From: Bacteroidota bacterium
GTDB taxonomy: Bacteria > Bacteroidota > Bacteroidia > Flavobacteriales > Flavobacteriaceae
Direction: 5' to 3'
Length of the DNA stretch: 7,075 nucleotides
Assembly: GCA_015767395.1 (NCBI GenBank)
Contig: JADWMI010000121.1
Coordinates: 1 to 7,075 of the forward strand
Shown piece after piece: positions 5,355 through 7,075 of the stretch. The translations under genes and the position numbers were made by a program. Position 1 is the stretch's first letter. Each line of letters begins with the position of its first letter. A model generated the notes under the pieces. The model ran no database searches and was not told the origin of the DNA. It saw nothing but the letters and a program-made list of their open reading frames with translations.

Positions 5355-6203
5355 ATGAAGAATCACGATAATGACTCCATACCAATTTTTGTTGTCTCTG
5401 GTGGTAAAGGTGTAACTGGACATACTATAGTTGAAACTTTAATTATTCAGTATCCAGAAAATAGATTAAAGGTTAAAACAATTCCTGATGTACTTACAGA
5501 AAAGGAGGTTATCGATGTGATTAAAAAGGTTAAAGAAGCGAATGGAATACTTTCTCATACAATGGTAAATTCTGATTTACGCATTTTTTTGATTGAGGAA
5601 TGTAAAAAACAACAAGTAAGACAGGCAGATCTTATGGGAAGTCTTGCAGATATAATAGAAAATGATTTCGGATTACAATCTGTTAAAACTCCAGGTCTTT
5701 ATCGTAGAATTAATGCCCAATATTATAAGAGAATTGAAGCTATAGAATATACACTCAATCATGATGATGGACTTAATACACAGAAGCTATATGATGCAGA
5801 TATTGTTGTCACAGGTGTTTCGAGATGTGGAAAAACACCATTAAGTGTATATATGTCAATGTTTGGATGGAAAGTAGCAAATGTTCCACTTATAAAAGGT
5901 ATCGATCCTCCAAAAGAGTTATTCGAAATTGATAAGAATAGAGTTTTTGGCTTAAATATTAACTTAAACCATTTAATTATCCAGCGACAGAAACGATTGA
6001 AGGATTTGGGTAATTTATCAAACATGAATTACGTTGACCCAAAATTTGTTAGTAAGGAACTTCAATATGTGAATTTTATATTTGAAAGAGAAGGATTTAC
6101 AAAAATAAATATTACTAATAAGCCCATTGAATCTAGTGCAAATGAAATAATTGGTCTAATATTTGACAGATTTGACAGCGAAAATCACAATAATCCGCAT
6201 TAA
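5355..6203 (+). CDS. Pyruvate,phosphate dikinase (or PEP synthase) regulatory kinase/pyrophosphorylase, DUF299
   Basis: Cytoplasmic bifunctional regulator of the DUF299/PPSR family (PF03618). Members phosphorylate a Thr on pyruvate,phosphate dikinase or PEP synthase using ADP, and remove it by phosphate-dependent pyrophosphorylysis, thereby switching the pyruvate-to-PEP step. From the chosen start the product is 282 aa, the normal family size. It begins IPIFVVSGGKGVTGHT (9-24) and carries SHTMVNSDLR (67-76), DLMGSLADIIE (92-102) and AQYYKRIEAIEYTLNHDDG (121-139). The P-loop GVSRCGKT (154-161) and the C-terminal KPIESSANEII (256-266) follow. The frame extends 19 codons upstream to a TTG, but that extension would be a hydrophobic, signal-like stretch, odd for a cytosolic enzyme, and contains the promoter. 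Neither the dikinase nor PEP synthase gene is in the window, so the actual target is unknown. Confidence 0.9.
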   Translation: MKNHDNDSIPIFVVSGGKGVTGHTIVETLIIQYPENRLKVKTIPDVLTEKEVIDVIKKVKEANGILSHTMVNSDLRIFLIEECKKQQVRQADLMGSLADIIENDFGLQSVKTPGLYRRINAQYYKRIEAIEYTLNHDDGLNTQKLYDADIVVTGVSRCGKTPLSVYMSMFGWKVANVPLIKGIDPPKELFEIDKNRVFGLNINLNHLIIQRQKRLKDLGNLSNMNYVDPKFVSKELQYVNFIFEREGFTKINITNKPIESSANEIIGLIFDRFDSENHNNPH

Positions 6204-6327
6204 CACCTAAGACCTATAAATGACGTTTCAATTAATAACAACGCAATTCTCCATTATTTAAATTTAATACTTTTTTATTTTAGAAACATGCTATATAGTT
6301 GGATTTAGCAATTTTTTTATTAATTGT
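6204..6327. other. Short non-coding gap after the kinase gene
   Basis: AT-rich, with no gene, no promoter match and no strong hairpin directly after the stop codon at 6203. The nearest strong hairpin on the + strand is at 6586-6623. Confidence 0.5.
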
Positions 6328-6570
6328 TTACAATATGTTATAGCTAATTATTGTAGTCTGCCCAAACTCCAAAATGATTCATAAATACATTCCTTTTTGA
6401 ATACACTCTAAGTTCAGTACTAAATTCATTAAAATTATAACCTTAACCGAATGCTATATTCATCCCTGTTTTTATTTTAAAACCACTTTTCGATTACTCA
6501 TATTCAATGCTTGAATCGAGATTAAAATCAATAATCCAAAAGTTCCAGTTTGATATTTTATAATTACAGC
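6328..6570 (-). pseudogene. Remnant of an outer-membrane beta-barrel protein C-terminus
   Basis: Read on the minus strand, one frame runs from about 6570 to 6344 with amphipathic beta-strand character: NWNFWIIDFNLDSSIEYE, then SGFKIKTGMNIAFG, then GYNFNEFSTELRVYSKRN, then VFMNHFGVWADYNN. It is broken by TAA codons after IEYE and after IAFG and by a TAG after DYNN. A +1 frame then reads IISYNIL and stops at 6330-6328. This gives an ending like the hydrophobic last strand of Bacteroidota outer-membrane proteins (..W.SDYNN.SIIFGYNL..). Alternating residues, the aromatic content and the ending all suggest the last strands of a barrel. The N-terminal part is missing and no start exists. I infer an inactivated gene; the exact family is uncertain. 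Confidence 0.6.
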
Positions 6571-6585
6571 ACTTATCAAAAAATG

Positions 6586-6623
6586 TTAAAACCACCTGAA
6601 TCTTATGATTTAGGTGGTTTTAA
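6586..6623. terminator. Strong bidirectional terminator-like hairpin
   Basis: TTAAAACCACCTGAATC (6586-6602) pairs with 6607-6623 in a 17-bp stem with a single G-T wobble, closed by a TTAT loop. The A-rich left foot and T-rich right foot give a U-rich end when transcribed from either side. On the minus strand the stem is also followed by six more U after a short AAC-A gap. No intact gene ends nearby: the kinase stop is about 380 nt upstream, and on the other side only a short unrecognised minus-strand frame runs into it. Confidence 0.65.
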
Positions 6624-6976
6624 GGTTTCTAAGAACGCATTGAATTTGATGTTAATTGATTTAAAGCATAGCGTATTGGTCGTAAAAATGTTCTTCAGCC
6701 TATATATTCATAAGTAAACAATAAATAATTAGCATAAAACTAACAAAATATAACACATATTAACAACCATCTTTTTTTTGAATATTTTTTAAAGTAGGTT
6801 TGGAATTTAAAACCCAAACAGGAAACGAACAATGAATGATTTTGTAGAAAACGTACAGTGCTCAACTGGTTAAAATATGGTTAATAAAAGATAATAAATG
6901 ATAACAAATCAATTGAATTTTAAATAGCTTTGGTTGTTGGAAAATAAAGTTGATTCCAAATTAAAAATAAATAGGA
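6624..6976. other. Non-coding region upstream of the partial exported-protein gene
   Basis: No intact gene is supported. A minus-strand frame of roughly 35 codons ends at TAA 6605-6603 within the hairpin; it has no start codon and no family resemblance I trust. Two + strand -7 matches occur, TAGGTTTG (6795-6802, with TTTG 14 bp upstream) and TAGCTTTG (6925-6932, no -33 partner). The second would put the transcript start about 40 nt before the gene at 6977. Confidence 0.5.
6925..6932 (+). promoter_or_regulatory. Possible -7 element for the partial gene at the window end
   Basis: TAGCTTTG matches TAnnTTTG exactly and lies 44 bp before the ATG at 6977, a suitable leader distance. No TTG occurs at the expected 17-23 bp upstream, so this is a weak call. 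Confidence 0.3.
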
Positions 6977-7075
6977 ATGATTAAAAATATTTGTAATTAT
7001 AAAACAATCACATTAAAAGTAGTGTTTATACTTTTTTTAAATTCTGCATTTTCTCAAACTTACAGAGAATGGGAA
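6977..7075 (+). CDS. Exported protein, 5' end only (33 codons, cut by window)
   Basis: The frame opens with ATG at 6977 after an A-rich leader and is still open at the last base. The first residues form a Sec signal peptide: MIKNICNYKTITLK, then the hydrophobic VVFILFLNSAF, with likely cleavage FS|QTYREWE. The Gln at +1 is typical of Bacteroidota exported proteins. The mature start TYREWE faintly recalls secreted glycoside hydrolase family 2 enzymes that begin near ..EWENP.., but six residues cannot establish that and I give no function. No lipobox Cys is present. Confidence 0.65.
   Translation, partial: MIKNICNYKTITLKVVFILFLNSAFSQTYREWE

Noticed and set aside
5759..6025. 88-codon frame on the minus strand inside the kinase gene
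   Set aside because: It is fully antisense to the P-loop region of a well-supported DUF299 gene, has no family resemblance and is explained as a shadow frame.
6662..6701. Minus-strand reading AEEHFYDQYAML, faintly like sigma factor region 2
   Set aside because: It is twelve codons bounded by stops with no continuation; too short to support a relic.
1..7075. CRISPR array, rRNA, tRNA, toxin-antitoxin pair or defence operon
   Set aside because: No regular direct repeats, no conserved RNA gene sequence and no recognisable toxin, nuclease or defence domain were seen. The microprotein operon has no toxin-antitoxin signature beyond its small size.

Overview
The window is low-GC DNA from what looks like a marine or aquatic member of the Flavobacteriaceae (Bacteroidota). 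The evidence is the very AT-rich sequence, repeated matches to the Bacteroidota promoter pattern (TTG about 17-23 bp upstream of TAnnTTTG), A-rich translation starts without Shine-Dalgarno motifs, signal peptides cleaved just before Gln (...HS|QE, ...FA|QE, ...FS|QT), and a small protein of a Bacteroidota-specific family (Lacal_2735-like).

Layout. 1-398: non-coding, with two AT-rich inverted repeats and a promoter. 399-2732: two L,D-transpeptidases in tandem on the + strand, a short YkuD_2-type enzyme (224 aa) and a large YcbB/LdtD-type enzyme (540 aa); both probably act on periplasmic peptidoglycan. 2768-2893: a decayed IS3-family orfA fragment. 2894-3249: non-coding with a long imperfect inverted repeat. 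3250-3695: a compact minus-strand operon of three microproteins (59, 61 and 31 aa), each overlapping the next by exactly 8 nt; two of the three were deduced by reading below the usual ORF size cut-off. 3715-3763: two divergent promoters whose -33 halves interlock, one for the microprotein operon and one for a secreted fasciclin-domain protein (3795-4307), which ends in a clear intrinsic terminator. 4361-5297: mostly featureless, but with a frameshifted IS3 orfB C-terminus at 4881-4966 and a likely IS right end. 5355-6203: pyruvate,phosphate dikinase / PEP synthase regulatory kinase-pyrophosphorylase (DUF299), with its promoter lying inside the apparent N-terminal extension. 6328-6570: a broken C-terminal piece of an outer-membrane beta-barrel protein on the minus strand. 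6586-6623: a strong 17-bp hairpin. 6977-7075: the first 33 codons of a secreted protein that runs off the window.

The gene order does not point to one pathway. There is an envelope theme (two LDTs, fasciclin protein, small membrane proteins, OMP remnant, exported partial protein) plus one central-carbon regulator. IS and OMP relics suggest a stretch that has been rearranged and is decaying. I see no convincing new defence system, CRISPR array, tRNA or rRNA. The least-explained part is the 8-nt-overlapping microprotein operon with its interlocked divergent promoter.
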